Shown here: one piece after another, positions 1 to 8,653 of the stretch
How positions within the stretch are numbered: position 1 is the stretch's first letter
Layout of the letters: the number at the start of each line of letters is the position of its first letter
Source of the DNA: Paraliobacillus zengyii
GTDB taxonomy: Bacteria; Bacillota; Bacilli; Bacillales; Amphibacillaceae
Reading direction: 5' to 3'
Assembly (NCBI RefSeq): GCF_003268595.1
Contig: NZ_CP029797.1
Coordinates: forward strand, 1,757,501 to 1,821,500
DNA: 64,000 nt
Translations under genes and position numbers: made by a program
Notes under the pieces: generated by a model
The model's input: the letters and a program-made list of their open reading frames with translations, nothing else
Told to the model about the DNA's origin: nothing
Databases searched by the model: none

Positions 1-2
1 AA

Positions 3-269
3 GAAAAAAGTGAGCTAGGACAATTAGAAGAAATTTTACTTCCGATGCAGCAAGGTATCCAACACTTAGATGTTTATCACGTAGAAGAGCATTTAGCTAA
101 AAGAGTTTGGCAAGGCCAGAAGTTAGCGTTACCTGATCAAGAAATTAAAACAGACCCGTTTAGAGTGGAATATCAAGATGAACTCTTAGCCATCTATCAG
201 ATCTATCCATCAAAAGTAGAAGAAATAAAGCCAGTTCGTGTATTCCGTTACAATCAGGAAAGTAGGTGA
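3..269 (+). CDS. truB: tRNA pseudouridine(55) synthase TruB, C-terminal part (cut by window start)
   Basis: This frame is open from base 3 to the TGA at 267-269, so these are roughly the last 88 residues of a protein that starts upstream of the window. TruB makes pseudouridine 55 in the T-loop of tRNAs. The catalytic domain is not in the window. The visible part is the C-terminal RNA-binding region, and the assignment rests mainly on position: truB directly before ribF and rpsO is the standard Bacillaceae order. The stop overlaps the GTG start of ribF in a GTGA junction, which suggests translational coupling. Confidence 0.8.
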   Translation, partial: EKSELGQLEEILLPMQQGIQHLDVYHVEEHLAKRVWQGQKLALPDQEIKTDPFRVEYQDELLAIYQIYPSKVEEIKPVRVFRYNQESR

Positions 270-1231
270 AAACCTTGGAAATCATATCGTTACAATATCC
301 ACACCAATTTATTCGAACAGAAATGGAAGAAACCGTAGCAGCTATTGGATTCTTCGATGGTATACATAAAGGGCATCAAAATGTTATTGAAACTGCAAAA
401 GAAATTGCAAAAAGGGAAAATAGGAAGAGTGCTGTTATTACATTCTCTCCTCATCCTTCAGTTGTACTAAAAAAACAAAAAAAGCCTATTCACTATCTAA
501 CACCATTTACTGAAAAAAAAGCGATTTTAGAAGATATGGGTATTGATGTTTTATATATCATTACCTTTAATAAGGTTTTGTCGCAATTGTCCGCAAGTGA
601 ATTTGTTTCAGATTTTATTGTTGGTCTTCATATTAAACACCTTGTAGCTGGGTTTGATTTCACCTATGGTTATATGGGTAAAGGAACAATAACCACATTA
701 AAAGAAGATGCAAAAGGTAAATTTGCTGTTACGACAATTGATAAATTAGAAGATGAAGGCGAGAAAGTTAGCTCAACTTGGATTCGTCAATTGTTAATTG
801 ATGGAGAAGTGAAAAAAATAAATGATTTATTAAATAGACCATATCAAACGAGTGGAATAGTCGTACAAGGCGAAAAACGCGGAAGAACAATTGGTTTTCC
901 TACTGCTAATATAGCAGTCGAAGCGGATTATGCACTTCCTAAAGTCGGTGTTTACGCAATACGCGCTTCAATTTCCAATCAGGAAAAAGTTACTGGAATG
1001 GCTAATGTAGGATATAAACCAACGTTTCATGAAGACAATCAAATAGACCATCCTACCATTGAAGTACATCTATTTGATTTTGAACAAGATATCTATGGCA
1101 AATCAGTGCGTATAGAGTGGATTGACTTTATTAGAGATGAAGTGAAATTTAATGGTGTCGATCAATTGATCGACCAATTAAAGAAAGACGAGCAACAGAT
1201 TCGACATTTGTTTACTACAATTGATGATTAA
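266..1231 (+). CDS. ribF: Bifunctional riboflavin kinase / FAD synthetase
   Basis: This enzyme phosphorylates riboflavin to FMN and adenylylates FMN to FAD in the cytoplasm. The N-terminal nucleotidyltransferase domain shows the GFFDGIHKGH motif (residues 28-37), and HPSVV follows near 63. The C-terminal flavokinase domain starts near residue 185 and carries the GRTIGFPTAN motif (206-215). The length of 321 residues is usual for the family. The GTG start at 266 overlaps the truB stop and has AGGAAAG just upstream inside truB. In B. subtilis the equivalent gene is called ribC. I saw no FMN-riboswitch-like sequence nearby. Confidence 0.96.
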   Translation: MKTLEIISLQYPHQFIRTEMEETVAAIGFFDGIHKGHQNVIETAKEIAKRENRKSAVITFSPHPSVVLKKQKKPIHYLTPFTEKKAILEDMGIDVLYIITFNKVLSQLSASEFVSDFIVGLHIKHLVAGFDFTYGYMGKGTITTLKEDAKGKFAVTTIDKLEDEGEKVSSTWIRQLLIDGEVKKINDLLNRPYQTSGIVVQGEKRGRTIGFPTANIAVEADYALPKVGVYAIRASISNQEKVTGMANVGYKPTFHEDNQIDHPTIEVHLFDFEQDIYGKSVRIEWIDFIRDEVKFNGVDQLIDQLKKDEQQIRHLFTTIDD

Positions 1232-1238
1232 TACTTGC

Positions 1239-1340
1239 AATTTATGATAAAAGGATGTAATCTAAATAACGGAAACCTTCCACTTGGCAAATCGATTCTC
1301 CGACGTTTGCTAGGGGACAGGGGTTTTACAATTTTTCACA
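1239..1340 (+). promoter_or_regulatory. Possible structured leader of rpsO (S15 autoregulation candidate)
   Basis: The roughly 110 nt between ribF and rpsO contain several short hairpins: GGAA/TTCC around 1270-1282, and GCAAATCG paired with CGACGTTTGC around 1288-1312. They are followed by a GGGGACAGGGG stretch just before the ribosome-binding site. In several bacterial groups S15 represses its own translation by binding such leaders. The pairing is seen in the sequence; the regulatory role is inferred from the family. Confidence 0.35.
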
Positions 1341-1353
1341 GGAGGTGAACAGG

Positions 1354-1623
1354 ATGGCTATAACACAAGAACGCAAAAATGAACTTATGAATGAGTTCAA
1401 AACGCATGATAACGATACCGGATCTCCAGAGGTTCAGATCGCTGTCCTAACAGAAGAAATTACGAACTTGAATGAGCATCTTCGTTTCCACAAGAAAGAT
1501 CATCACTCACGTCGTGGTTTATTGAAAATGGTTGGTAAGCGTCGTAACTTACTAAATTACTTACGTAATAAAGATGTTGCACGTTACCGTGATTTAATTC
1601 AAAAACTTGGATTACGCCGATAA
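1354..1623 (+). CDS. rpsO: 30S ribosomal protein S15
   Basis: S15 is a primary binder of 16S rRNA in the central domain of the 30S subunit. The ORF gives the standard 89-residue protein starting [12 protein letters not shown], with the conserved DTGSPEVQ segment, [15 protein letters not shown] and a C-terminal [18 protein letters not shown] nine bases upstream is also in frame, but it lies inside the Shine-Dalgarno GGAGGTG (1341-1347), so ATG 1354 is the real start. A strong intrinsic terminator follows, so rpsO is transcribed separately from pnp here. Confidence 0.98.
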   Translation: MAITQERKNELMNEFKTHDNDTGSPEVQIAVLTEEITNLNEHLRFHKKDHHSRRGLLKMVGKRRNLLNYLRNKDVARYRDLIQKLGLRR

Positions 1624-1630
1624 TATACGT

Positions 1631-1656
1631 AAAAGCGGGATTATTCCCGCTTTTTC
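1631..1656 (+). terminator. Intrinsic terminator of rpsO
   Basis: A 9-bp stem AAAAGCGGG/CCCGCTTTT with a short ATTATT-type loop is followed by a T run. It lies just after the rpsO stop codon. Confidence 0.92.
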
Positions 1657-1705
1657 TGTATGTTTAAAATAATTCGGTTGATCCGATAATGTTTGTAGGA
1701 AGTAT

Positions 1706-1735
1706 TTGTTTTGGGTGTATATGTCCTATTATAAT
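1706..1735 (+). promoter_or_regulatory. Sigma-A promoter of pnp
   Basis: TTGTTT (1706-1711) and a perfect TATAAT (1730-1735) are separated by 18 bp. Transcription would start near 1742, placing the 18-bp hairpin at 1750-1791 almost at the 5' end of the mRNA. Confidence 0.6.
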
Positions 1736-1749
1736 CCTTTCGCTCGATT

Positions 1750-1791
1750 CTGATCAAACAGTTGAAACTATTTTTTCAACTGTTTGATCAG
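1750..1791 (+). promoter_or_regulatory. Perfect 18-bp inverted repeat in the pnp 5' leader
   Basis: CTGATCAAACAGTTGAAA (1750-1767) and its exact reverse complement (1774-1791) flank a 6-nt loop. Neither side is followed by a T run, so it is not an intrinsic terminator in either direction. It lies between the predicted promoter and the pnp start codon, in the untranslated leader. A processed or autoregulatory hairpin, as known for pnp in E. coli, is a reasonable inference. Confidence 0.75.
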
Positions 1792-1923
1792 GATGGAGCA
1801 ACATAATGTAAATGATGCAAAAGGATAGTAAAACAAGAAGTGATACGGATTTATATAGCCCTAATGATGGATATACTACTACAAAGCGTTTTTTTGGTAA
1901 ATAAGAGAGGGGTACATAAGTAA

Positions 1924-4041
1924 ATGGTAGCAAATAAAAAAGTGTTTTCAACAGAAATATCAGGTAACACGTTCTCTGTAGAAATTGGAGAATTAGCAAA
2001 ACAGGCAAATGGTGCATGTATGATTCAATATGGAGATACTTCTGTATTATCAACAGCAACTGGTTCTAAAGAGCCAAAAGACTTACCGTTTTTCCCGCTA
2101 ACTGTAAACTATGAAGAACGTTTATACGCAGTAGGTAAAATTCCTGGAGGTTTTATTAAAAGAGAAGGTAGACCGTCTGAAACAGCTGTTCTTACCTCTC
2201 GTTTAATTGACCGTCCAATACGTCCACTATTCCCGGATGGATATCGTAACGATGTTCAAGTAATAAGTATGGTAATGAGTCTAGATCAAAACTGTCCGTC
2301 AGATATTGCTGCAATGATTGGTTCATCCATCGCGCTATCTATCTCAGATATACCATTTGATGGTCCAATTGCTGGTGTTATTGTTGGAAGAGTAGACGGT
2401 GAATTTGTTATTAATCCTACTACTGAACAACGCGATAAGAGTGACATTGATCTTACGGTTGCTGGAACAAAAGACGCTATTAACATGGTAGAAGCGGGTG
2501 CAGATGAAGTACCAGAAGATGTTATGCTTGAGGCTATAATGTTTGGACATGAAGAGATTAAGCGTTTAGTTGCTTTTCAAGAAGAAATTATTGCTGAAGT
2601 CTCTAAAGAAAAAATGAATATTACATTATTCGAACTAGATAAAGAATTGACTGTTGAAGTGGAAGAAAAAGTTAAAACGACTTTAGTAACAGCAATTCAA
2701 GTACAGGAAAAGCATGCGCGTGAAGATGCAATTGAAAAAGTAAAGAAAGATTTGCTTGCAGAATATGAAGAAAAAGAAGCAGATGATAAAACAATTAAAC
2801 ATGTAAAAGGAATTCTAGATAAGATTGTTAAGGAAGAAGTTCGTCGTTTAATTACGAAAGAAAAAGTTAGACCAGATGGTCGTAAAATTGATGAAATACG
2901 TTCTTTATCATCTCGTATTAGTGTGCTTCCAAGAACACACGGATCTGGTTTGTTCACACGTGGACAAACACAAGCGTTAAGCATATGTACGCTTGGTGCT
3001 CTAGGTGATGTGCAAATTTTAGATGGTATTGGATTAGAAGAATCAAAACGCTTCATGCATCATTATAACTTCCCATTGTTTAGTGTCGGGGAGACTGGTC
3101 CAATTAGAGGACCAGGTCGTCGTGAAATTGGACATGGTGCATTAGGAGAGCGCGCACTAGAAAAAGTGTTGCCTACTGAGAAAGACTTCCCGTATACTAT
3201 TCGTCTTGTATCAGAAGTGTTAGAATCAAACGGATCGACTTCGCAAGCAAGTATTTGTGCTAGTACTTTAGCAATGATGGATGCAGGTGTGCCAATTAAA
3301 GCACCAGTTGCTGGTATTGCTATGGGACTAATTAAATCAGGTGATGATTATACGATTTTAAGTGATATTCAAGGTATGGAAGATCACTTAGGAGATATGG
3401 ACTTTAAAGTTGCAGGAACTGCTAAAGGTGTTACTGCTCTTCAAATGGATATAAAAATTGATGGTTTATCACGTGATATTTTAGAAGAAGCACTTACGCA
3501 AGCCAAAAAAGGTCGTATGCATATTTTAGAGCATATGCTTGAAACGATTAACGAACCAAAAGAAGAACTATCCACATATGCTCCGAAAATCTTAACGATG
3601 TCAATTCATCCTGATAAGATTCGCGATGTAATTGGACCAAGTGGTAAACAAATCAATAAAATCATTGAAGAAACAGGCGTAAAAATAGATATTGAGCAAG
3701 ATGGTGGAGTATTCATTTCATCTATCAATAATGAAATGAATCAAAAAGCGAAACAAATTATTGAAGATATTGTACGTGAAGTGCAAGTTGGTGAAATGTA
3801 TCTTGCTACAGTTAAACGAATTGAAAAATTTGGTGCGTTTGTTGAATTGTTCAAAGGTAAAGAAGGACTTGTACACATTTCAGAAATGGCAGCTGAACGT
3901 ATTAATAAAGTAGAAGATGTTGCTTCTATAGGGGATCAAATGATGGTTAAAGTAAAAGAAGTTGATCGTCAAGGTCGTATTAATTTGTCACGCAAAGCCG
4001 TTTTAGCTGAAGAAAAAGAGAAAGAAGCAGAAAGTAAATAA
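1924..4041 (+). CDS. pnp: Polyribonucleotide nucleotidyltransferase (PNPase)
   Basis: PNPase is a phosphorolytic 3'-5' exoribonuclease of the mRNA-decay machinery. The 705-residue protein has the usual layout: two RNase PH-like domains (about 1-230 and 310-550) joined by a helical linker, a KH domain with [16 protein letters not shown] (roughly 565-580), and an S1 domain with [20 protein letters not shown] near 620-640. The start ATG at 1924 follows an AGAGAGGGG ribosome-binding site. The gene has its own promoter, a leader hairpin and a terminator. The ylxY polysaccharide-deacetylase gene that follows pnp in B. subtilis is absent. Confidence 0.98.
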   Translation: MVANKKVFSTEISGNTFSVEIGELAKQANGACMIQYGDTSVLSTATGSKEPKDLPFFPLTVNYEERLYAVGKIPGGFIKREGRPSETAVLTSRLIDRPIRPLFPDGYRNDVQVISMVMSLDQNCPSDIAAMIGSSIALSISDIPFDGPIAGVIVGRVDGEFVINPTTEQRDKSDIDLTVAGTKDAINMVEAGADEVPEDVMLEAIMFGHEEIKRLVAFQEEIIAEVSKEKMNITLFELDKELTVEVEEKVKTTLVTAIQVQEKHAREDAIEKVKKDLLAEYEEKEADDKTIKHVKGILDKIVKEEVRRLITKEKVRPDGRKIDEIRSLSSRISVLPRTHGSGLFTRGQTQALSICTLGALGDVQILDGIGLEESKRFMHHYNFPLFSVGETGPIRGPGRREIGHGALGERALEKVLPTEKDFPYTIRLVSEVLESNGSTSQASICASTLAMMDAGVPIKAPVAGIAMGLIKSGDDYTILSDIQGMEDHLGDMDFKVAGTAKGVTALQMDIKIDGLSRDILEEALTQAKKGRMHILEHMLETINEPKEELSTYAPKILTMSIHPDKIRDVIGPSGKQINKIIEETGVKIDIEQDGGVFISSINNEMNQKAKQIIEDIVREVQVGEMYLATVKRIEKFGAFVELFKGKEGLVHISEMAAERINKVEDVASIGDQMMVKVKEVDRQGRINLSRKAVLAEEKEKEAESK

Positions 4042-4052
4042 ACTTACCACTG

Positions 4053-4082
4053 AAAAGAAACTGGTTTACCAGTTTCTTTTTC
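4053..4082 (+). terminator. Intrinsic terminator of pnp
   Basis: AAAAGAAACTGG pairs with CCAGTTTCTTTT around a TTTA loop, followed by T-rich sequence, 12 bases after the pnp stop. Confidence 0.9.
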
Positions 4083-4268
4083 TTACATATATAGTCGTTT
4101 CATAATAAACGATAATCTTATAGTAAACTGGCTTTTTAAAAGACTGTCGAGTAATATGATAGAAATACTTCAAACTTAAAACAGTCAACGAATTGCACTT
4201 ATTTTTTGTGCGAAAGTTGCGTTATATATTAGTAGAAACTAATGGTTAAAAAATAGGAGGGCATCCAG

Positions 4269-5480
4269 ATGCTTCAGAAACATACTTCCAGAAATGGATT
4301 ACGTATTGTATTGGAAAATATACCGAGTGTTAGATCAGTAACAATAGGAGTTTGGGTTCGTACGGGTTCAAGAGATGAAACGCTAGACAATAATGGGATT
4401 TCACACTTTTTAGAGCATATGTTTTTTAAGGGAACAAAAAAGAGAACTGCCAAAGAGATTGCTGAAGAGTTTGATGCGATTGGTGGTCAAGTAAATGCTT
4501 TTACTTCAAAAGAGTATACTTGTTACTATGCTAAAGTCCTTGATACACATAAAGACTTCGCCTTAGAGATGCTAACAGATATGTTCTTTAATTCAAAATT
4601 TGCTCAAGAAGAAATCGATAAAGAAAAAAATGTAGTATTAGAAGAAATAAAGATGTCAGAGGATACACCAGATGACATTGTTCATGACTTATTAGCAGAA
4701 GCCTCTTATGGGGGACATCCATTAGGATTTCCAATCTTAGGAATAGAGGAAAGGTTAAATGCTTTTACATCTGAGGATTTACACCAGTACAAACTGGAAC
4801 ATTATCGACCAGATAATATAGTAGTATCTGTAGCAGGAAATGTCGACACATCTTTTATTGATAAAATTGAAACGTCTTTTGATCAATTTACACAAACTAG
4901 CAAAGTTAGTACTTTTGAGAAATCAATTTTCACTCCAAAACAATTAACACGTCAAAAAGAAACAGAACAAGCACATCTATGCTTAGGATATCAAGGGTTG
5001 CCAATTGATGCTGCGAATATATTTAGCTTAGTCATTGTTAATAATGTACTTGGTGGTAGCATGAGTTCAAGACTGTTTCAAGAAATTAGAGAAAACCGTG
5101 GATTAGCCTATTCTGTATTTTCTTATCACAGTTCGTTTCTTGATGATGGATTATTAACAATCTATGCGGGAACAGGTGCAGAATATCTTCCCGTTCTTAA
5201 AGAGACAATACATCAAACAATTGCAGAATTAATGGAGCACGGATTAACAGATAAAGAATTACGTAATAGTAAAGAACAATTAAAAGGGAATCTTGTACTA
5301 GGTCTAGAAAGTACGAATAGTCGCATGAGTCGTAATGGTAAAAACGAGTTACTTATGGGTAGGCATCGTAGTTTGGATGAATTAATTACTGAAATCGATG
5401 CGGTAAGTATGGAGTCAACGAATGAATTAATTCAACAAATATTTAAGCAAGATTATGCAAGTGCATTAATTTCTTCGTAA
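4269..5480 (+). CDS. mlpA: M16-family zinc peptidase (MlpA/YmxG-like)
   Basis: This is a member of the pitrilysin/processing-peptidase family. The inverted zinc motif HFLEH (residues 46-50) is intact and the downstream glutamate segment (VLEEIKMSED, about 127-136) is present, so it should be an active metallopeptidase. The C-terminal half is the second M16 domain, with the RxxxRGLAYSV-like segment (ENRGLAYSVFS). The length of 403 residues fits the single-chain bacterial form. ATG 4269 follows AGGAGGG. The order pnp - M16 peptidase - ymxH - dpaA matches B. subtilis. The physiological substrate is not clear from sequence. Confidence 0.93.
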   Translation: MLQKHTSRNGLRIVLENIPSVRSVTIGVWVRTGSRDETLDNNGISHFLEHMFFKGTKKRTAKEIAEEFDAIGGQVNAFTSKEYTCYYAKVLDTHKDFALEMLTDMFFNSKFAQEEIDKEKNVVLEEIKMSEDTPDDIVHDLLAEASYGGHPLGFPILGIEERLNAFTSEDLHQYKLEHYRPDNIVVSVAGNVDTSFIDKIETSFDQFTQTSKVSTFEKSIFTPKQLTRQKETEQAHLCLGYQGLPIDAANIFSLVIVNNVLGGSMSSRLFQEIRENRGLAYSVFSYHSSFLDDGLLTIYAGTGAEYLPVLKETIHQTIAELMEHGLTDKELRNSKEQLKGNLVLGLESTNSRMSRNGKNELLMGRHRSLDELITEIDAVSMESTNELIQQIFKQDYASALISS

Positions 5481-5541
5481 AAAGAGAATAGACTTGTTCA
5501 CCTTCTCATACTTTTTATAAAGATGAGAAGGAGGAAGTAGA

Positions 5542-5787
5542 ATGCGTTATAAGACATTAAGCGGCAAAGAAATTGTTGATCTTTATAGTGGCTCGAGATT
5601 AGGTGTTCTAGGCCAAACAGATATTGAATTAGATGAAAAAACTGGTCAAATTACGGCCTTCATCATTCCAAATTATAGTTGGTTAGGTATGAAAAAAGAA
5701 GGGGAAAATTTGCGGATAAATTGGTCGGATATTCAGAAAATAGGCGAGGATATGATAATGGTTAATCGCCTTCCTCCTACTAAATAG
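5542..5787 (+). CDS. ymxH: YlmC/YmxH-family PRC-barrel protein
   Basis: This small 81-residue protein starts MRYKTLSGKEIVDLYSG and carries a single PRC-barrel-like fold, with the conserved GxRLGxLGQTDIELD and IPNYSWLGMKKEGENL segments. Family members occur in sporulating Firmicutes, often near sporulation genes. The gene sits between the M16 peptidase and the dipicolinate synthase operon, as in B. subtilis. The GGAGG ribosome-binding site is 5-6 bases upstream. The molecular function is unknown. Confidence 0.88.
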   Translation: MRYKTLSGKEIVDLYSGSRLGVLGQTDIELDEKTGQITAFIIPNYSWLGMKKEGENLRINWSDIQKIGEDMIMVNRLPPTK

Positions 5788-5823
5788 TAGAGCCACCCTA
5801 TAACTATCATGATTTTAAAATTG

Positions 5824-5868
5824 AGCTAATTGACAAGATGTAAGTAGAATCTGTCGATTAGCTTTTTT
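5824..5868 (+). terminator. Intrinsic terminator after ymxH
   Basis: AGCTAATTGACA pairs with TGTCGATTAGCT (one T-G wobble) and is followed by seven Ts. Confidence 0.88.
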
Positions 5869-5915
5869 TATCTAGATTATTGTCTTATTTAATCTGCATC
5901 GTAGTTAAAACCTTC

Positions 5916-5942
5916 ACTTTACTCCCATAAATTCATATGATA
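5916..5942 (+). promoter_or_regulatory. Sigma-K-type promoter of dpaAB
   Basis: CATATGATA (5934-5942) fits the sigma-K -10 consensus CATAnnnTA exactly, and an AC at 5916-5917 lies 16 bases upstream, as expected for the -35. Dipicolinate synthase is known to be made in the mother cell late in sporulation under sigma-K, which supports this call. Confidence 0.6.
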
Positions 5943-6001
5943 TTAAGAAAATTTATAAAACAGAATAGAAGTGCAATACAGTTTGTGAAAGAGGTGGAAG
6001 T

Positions 6002-6910
6002 ATGGATTCAACCATCCGTATAGCAATCTTAGGTGGAGATGCCCGTTATCTTGAAATGATTAAAAAACTTTCTGAAAATGACAACTTAAAAATGGAGTTA
6101 GTTGGCTTTGATCAATTGAATCAAGGTTTTACAGGTATTAAACAAACAGACTTTGATGAATTAGAAGTAAGTTCACTTGATGTGATTATCTTGCCGATAC
6201 CTGGTATTGATGAAGAAGGTAATATAGACGCTATATTTTCAAACAAAAAAATACAGCTCACAGAAGAATGGTTTGGTACAGTAGCAAAAGACTGTTTACT
6301 ATTCACCGGCATAACAACACCTTATTTAAGTAAATGTGTTAAAAACGCAGGTCTAACACTTATTCCGTTAATGGATCGAGATGATGTTGCAATTTATAAT
6401 TCTATCCCAACTACAGAAGGTACAATTATGCTCGCCATTCAGCATACGAACTTTACGATTCATAGTGCTCGGATCGTAGTTTTAGGAATGGGAAGAGTTG
6501 GATTAAGTGTAGCAAGTAAATTTGCTGGATTAGGAGCAAATGTAGTGGTTGGTACGAGAAAAGATGTAGATGTAGCGCGAGCTTTTGAGATGGGGATGCA
6601 AGGTTTTCACATGGAAGAGTTACCTGCATATACTGGGCAGTGTGATATTTTAATCAACACGATTCCAAGTAAAGTTGTTACTGAATCAGCGTTAAAATTA
6701 ATGAAATCAAATGCATTAATCATTGATTTAGCGTCTAAGCCAGGTGGAGTTGATTTTGTTTATGCAAAAAAGAGAGGGATTACAGCTATACATGCACTTG
6801 GGTTACCGGGGATGGTGGCGCCAAAAACAGCGGGAGAAATTTTAGGAAATGTTATTAATCAACTCATCTGTACACAGATGAAAGAAAGCGGGGAGAAGCG
6901 ACAGTGTTAA
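6002..6910 (+). CDS. dpaA: Dipicolinate synthase subunit A (SpoVFA)
   Basis: With DpaB it oxidises dihydroxytetrahydrodipicolinate to dipicolinic acid in the mother cell; DPA is then imported into the forespore for heat resistance. The C-terminal half is a Rossmann domain with VVLGMGRVGLSVASKFAGLG (about 160-179), and the N-terminal half resembles the catalytic domain of this dehydrogenase family. The length of 302 residues is normal. ATG 6002 follows AGAGGTGG. The gene overlaps dpaB by 7 bases and lies behind a sigma-K-like promoter. Confidence 0.96.
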   Translation: MDSTIRIAILGGDARYLEMIKKLSENDNLKMELVGFDQLNQGFTGIKQTDFDELEVSSLDVIILPIPGIDEEGNIDAIFSNKKIQLTEEWFGTVAKDCLLFTGITTPYLSKCVKNAGLTLIPLMDRDDVAIYNSIPTTEGTIMLAIQHTNFTIHSARIVVLGMGRVGLSVASKFAGLGANVVVGTRKDVDVARAFEMGMQGFHMEELPAYTGQCDILINTIPSKVVTESALKLMKSNALIIDLASKPGGVDFVYAKKRGITAIHALGLPGMVAPKTAGEILGNVINQLICTQMKESGEKRQC

Positions 6911-7497
6911 AAGGGAAAAAAATCGGTTTTGGTATAACAGGCTCACATTGTACGTACGCAGCGGTATTTCCAGAAATGCAAAAACTAATGGATTTAGGTG
7001 CAGAGTTGGTTCCGGTCATTTCGAATACCGTTCAACAAACAGATACAAGATTTGGTAAGGCGGAAGATCATATTAAGACAATCACAGAAATAACAGGTCG
7101 AAAACCAATTGGTTCAATTGTCGATGCTGAACCACTTGGACCAGTTGAACCACTAGACTGCATGGTGATAGCGCCTTTAACTGGTAATTCAATGAGTCGA
7201 TTAGCAAACGGTATTTCGGACTCGGCTGTACTAATGGCAGCAAAAGCAACGATGCGCAACGGTAATCCAGTTGTTTTAGGAATTGCGACAAACGATGCAT
7301 TAGGATTAAATGGCGTGAATTTGATGCGTTTAATGGCCACTAAATTAATCTATTTTGTTCCTTATGGTCAAGATGATTATATTAAAAAACCAAATTCACT
7401 AGTTGCAGATATGACTCTATTATCCCCTACTATATCAAGTGCTTTATCCCACGAACAAATACAGCCGATTTTAATTCCAAAGATGGATAAAGAATAA
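6904..7497 (+). CDS. dpaB: Dipicolinate synthase subunit B (SpoVFB, flavoprotein)
   Basis: This is the flavoprotein-like partner of DpaA. The N-terminus KKIGFGITGSHCTY is the start of the HFCD/flavoprotein fold, and PLTGNSMSRLANGISDSAVLMAAKA is typical of the family. The length of 197 residues is normal. The GTG start at 6904 lies inside the last codons of dpaA with GGGGAG upstream, so the two subunits are translationally coupled. The following asd-dapG-dapA genes supply the precursor. Confidence 0.95.
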   Translation: MLKGKKIGFGITGSHCTYAAVFPEMQKLMDLGAELVPVISNTVQQTDTRFGKAEDHIKTITEITGRKPIGSIVDAEPLGPVEPLDCMVIAPLTGNSMSRLANGISDSAVLMAAKATMRNGNPVVLGIATNDALGLNGVNLMRLMATKLIYFVPYGQDDYIKKPNSLVADMTLLSPTISSALSHEQIQPILIPKMDKE

Positions 7498-7591
7498 TAT
7501 AGCGTTGAAATACCCTTTCCTTAACAGAGTATGTTAAAATAGAGATTACAAATTTAATCAATTCATTGATAATTAAGGAAGGGGATTTATT

Positions 7592-8638
7592 ATGTCAGAA
7601 ATTAGAGGTTACCATGTTGCAGTTGTTGGTGCTACTGGAGCTGTAGGACAAAAAATACTAGAAACACTAGAGAAAAAGAATTTTCCAATTGGACAGTTAA
7701 CATTATTATCTTCTCCACGTTCAGCTGGAACTAAAATAAAATTCAAGAATGAAACGTTTACTGTTCAAGAAGCTACACCTGAAAGCTTTGAAGGAGTTAA
7801 CATTGCATTATTCTCTGCTGGTGGTTCTGTATCTAAAGCTTTAGCACATGAAGCGGTAGCTCGTGGTGCAGTAGTAGTAGACAATACAAGCGCTTTTAGA
7901 ATGGATGAAAATGTTCCTTTAGTTGTACCAGAAGTAAATGAATCTGATATCGAAAAACATAATGGCATTATTGCCAATCCAAACTGTTCAACGATTCAAA
8001 TGGTTGCTGCGCTTAAACCAATAGAAGACGCATTTGGACTAAATCGTGTAATAGTATCTACTTATCAAGCTGTTTCAGGTGCAGGTGCAAAAGCGGTTGA
8101 AGAATTAAGAGAGCAATCGCAAGCCTTTTTGAATGGAGAAGAACTTTCTCCTGAATTATTACCTGTTAAAGGTGAAAAAAAGCATTATCCAATAGCTTTT
8201 AATGCATTACCACAAATTGATGTTTTTCAAGAAAATGGCTATACTTTTGAAGAAATGAAAATGATTAATGAAACGAAAAAAATCCTACACGCTTCGGATT
8301 TAGCTGTTGCAGCTACTTGTGTACGTTTACCATTTTTTACATCACATGCAGAAAGTGTATATGTTGAAATTAATGATGAGAACGTATCAGTTCAAGCTAT
8401 TCAAGAAGTTTTAGCAAATGCACCTGGTATTGTTTTAGAAGATGATCCATCAAATCAGGTCTATCCAACACCACTAAATGCAGTAGGTAAAGGCGACGTT
8501 TTTGTAGGTAGAGTAAGAAAAGACCTCGACGAACCTAAAGGCTTCCACTTATGGGTTGTCTCAGATAATTTACTAAAGGGTGCTGCATGGAATTCTGTGC
8601 AAATCGCTGAATCATTAATTAAAAATAATTGGCTATAA
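7592..8638 (+). CDS. asd: Aspartate-semialdehyde dehydrogenase
   Basis: This enzyme reduces aspartyl phosphate to aspartate semialdehyde with NADPH, the shared step to lysine, DPA, threonine and methionine. The nucleotide-binding VGATGAVGQ (12-20) and the active-site cysteine in NPNCSTIQ (Cys132) are present. The length of 348 residues is typical. ATG 7592 follows AAGGAAGGGG. It leads the asd-dapG-dapA group directly downstream of dpaAB, so precursor supply and DPA synthesis sit together, as in B. subtilis. Confidence 0.97.
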   Translation: MSEIRGYHVAVVGATGAVGQKILETLEKKNFPIGQLTLLSSPRSAGTKIKFKNETFTVQEATPESFEGVNIALFSAGGSVSKALAHEAVARGAVVVDNTSAFRMDENVPLVVPEVNESDIEKHNGIIANPNCSTIQMVAALKPIEDAFGLNRVIVSTYQAVSGAGAKAVEELREQSQAFLNGEELSPELLPVKGEKKHYPIAFNALPQIDVFQENGYTFEEMKMINETKKILHASDLAVAATCVRLPFFTSHAESVYVEINDENVSVQAIQEVLANAPGIVLEDDPSNQVYPTPLNAVGKGDVFVGRVRKDLDEPKGFHLWVVSDNLLKGAAWNSVQIAESLIKNNWL

Positions 8639-8653
8639 TTTAGAGGTGTCAAC

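Noticed and set aside
266..1231. FMN riboswitch associated with ribF
   Set aside because: No RFN-like conserved segments are seen near the gene, which overlaps truB.
1754..2059. Minus-strand 101-codon ORF
   Set aside because: It overlaps the pnp leader and the pnp start and mirrors the 18-bp hairpin; no ribosome-binding site and unlikely composition.
2697..3056. Minus-strand 119-codon ORF inside pnp
   Set aside because: Shadow frame of a well-supported gene; no ribosome-binding site or homology signal.
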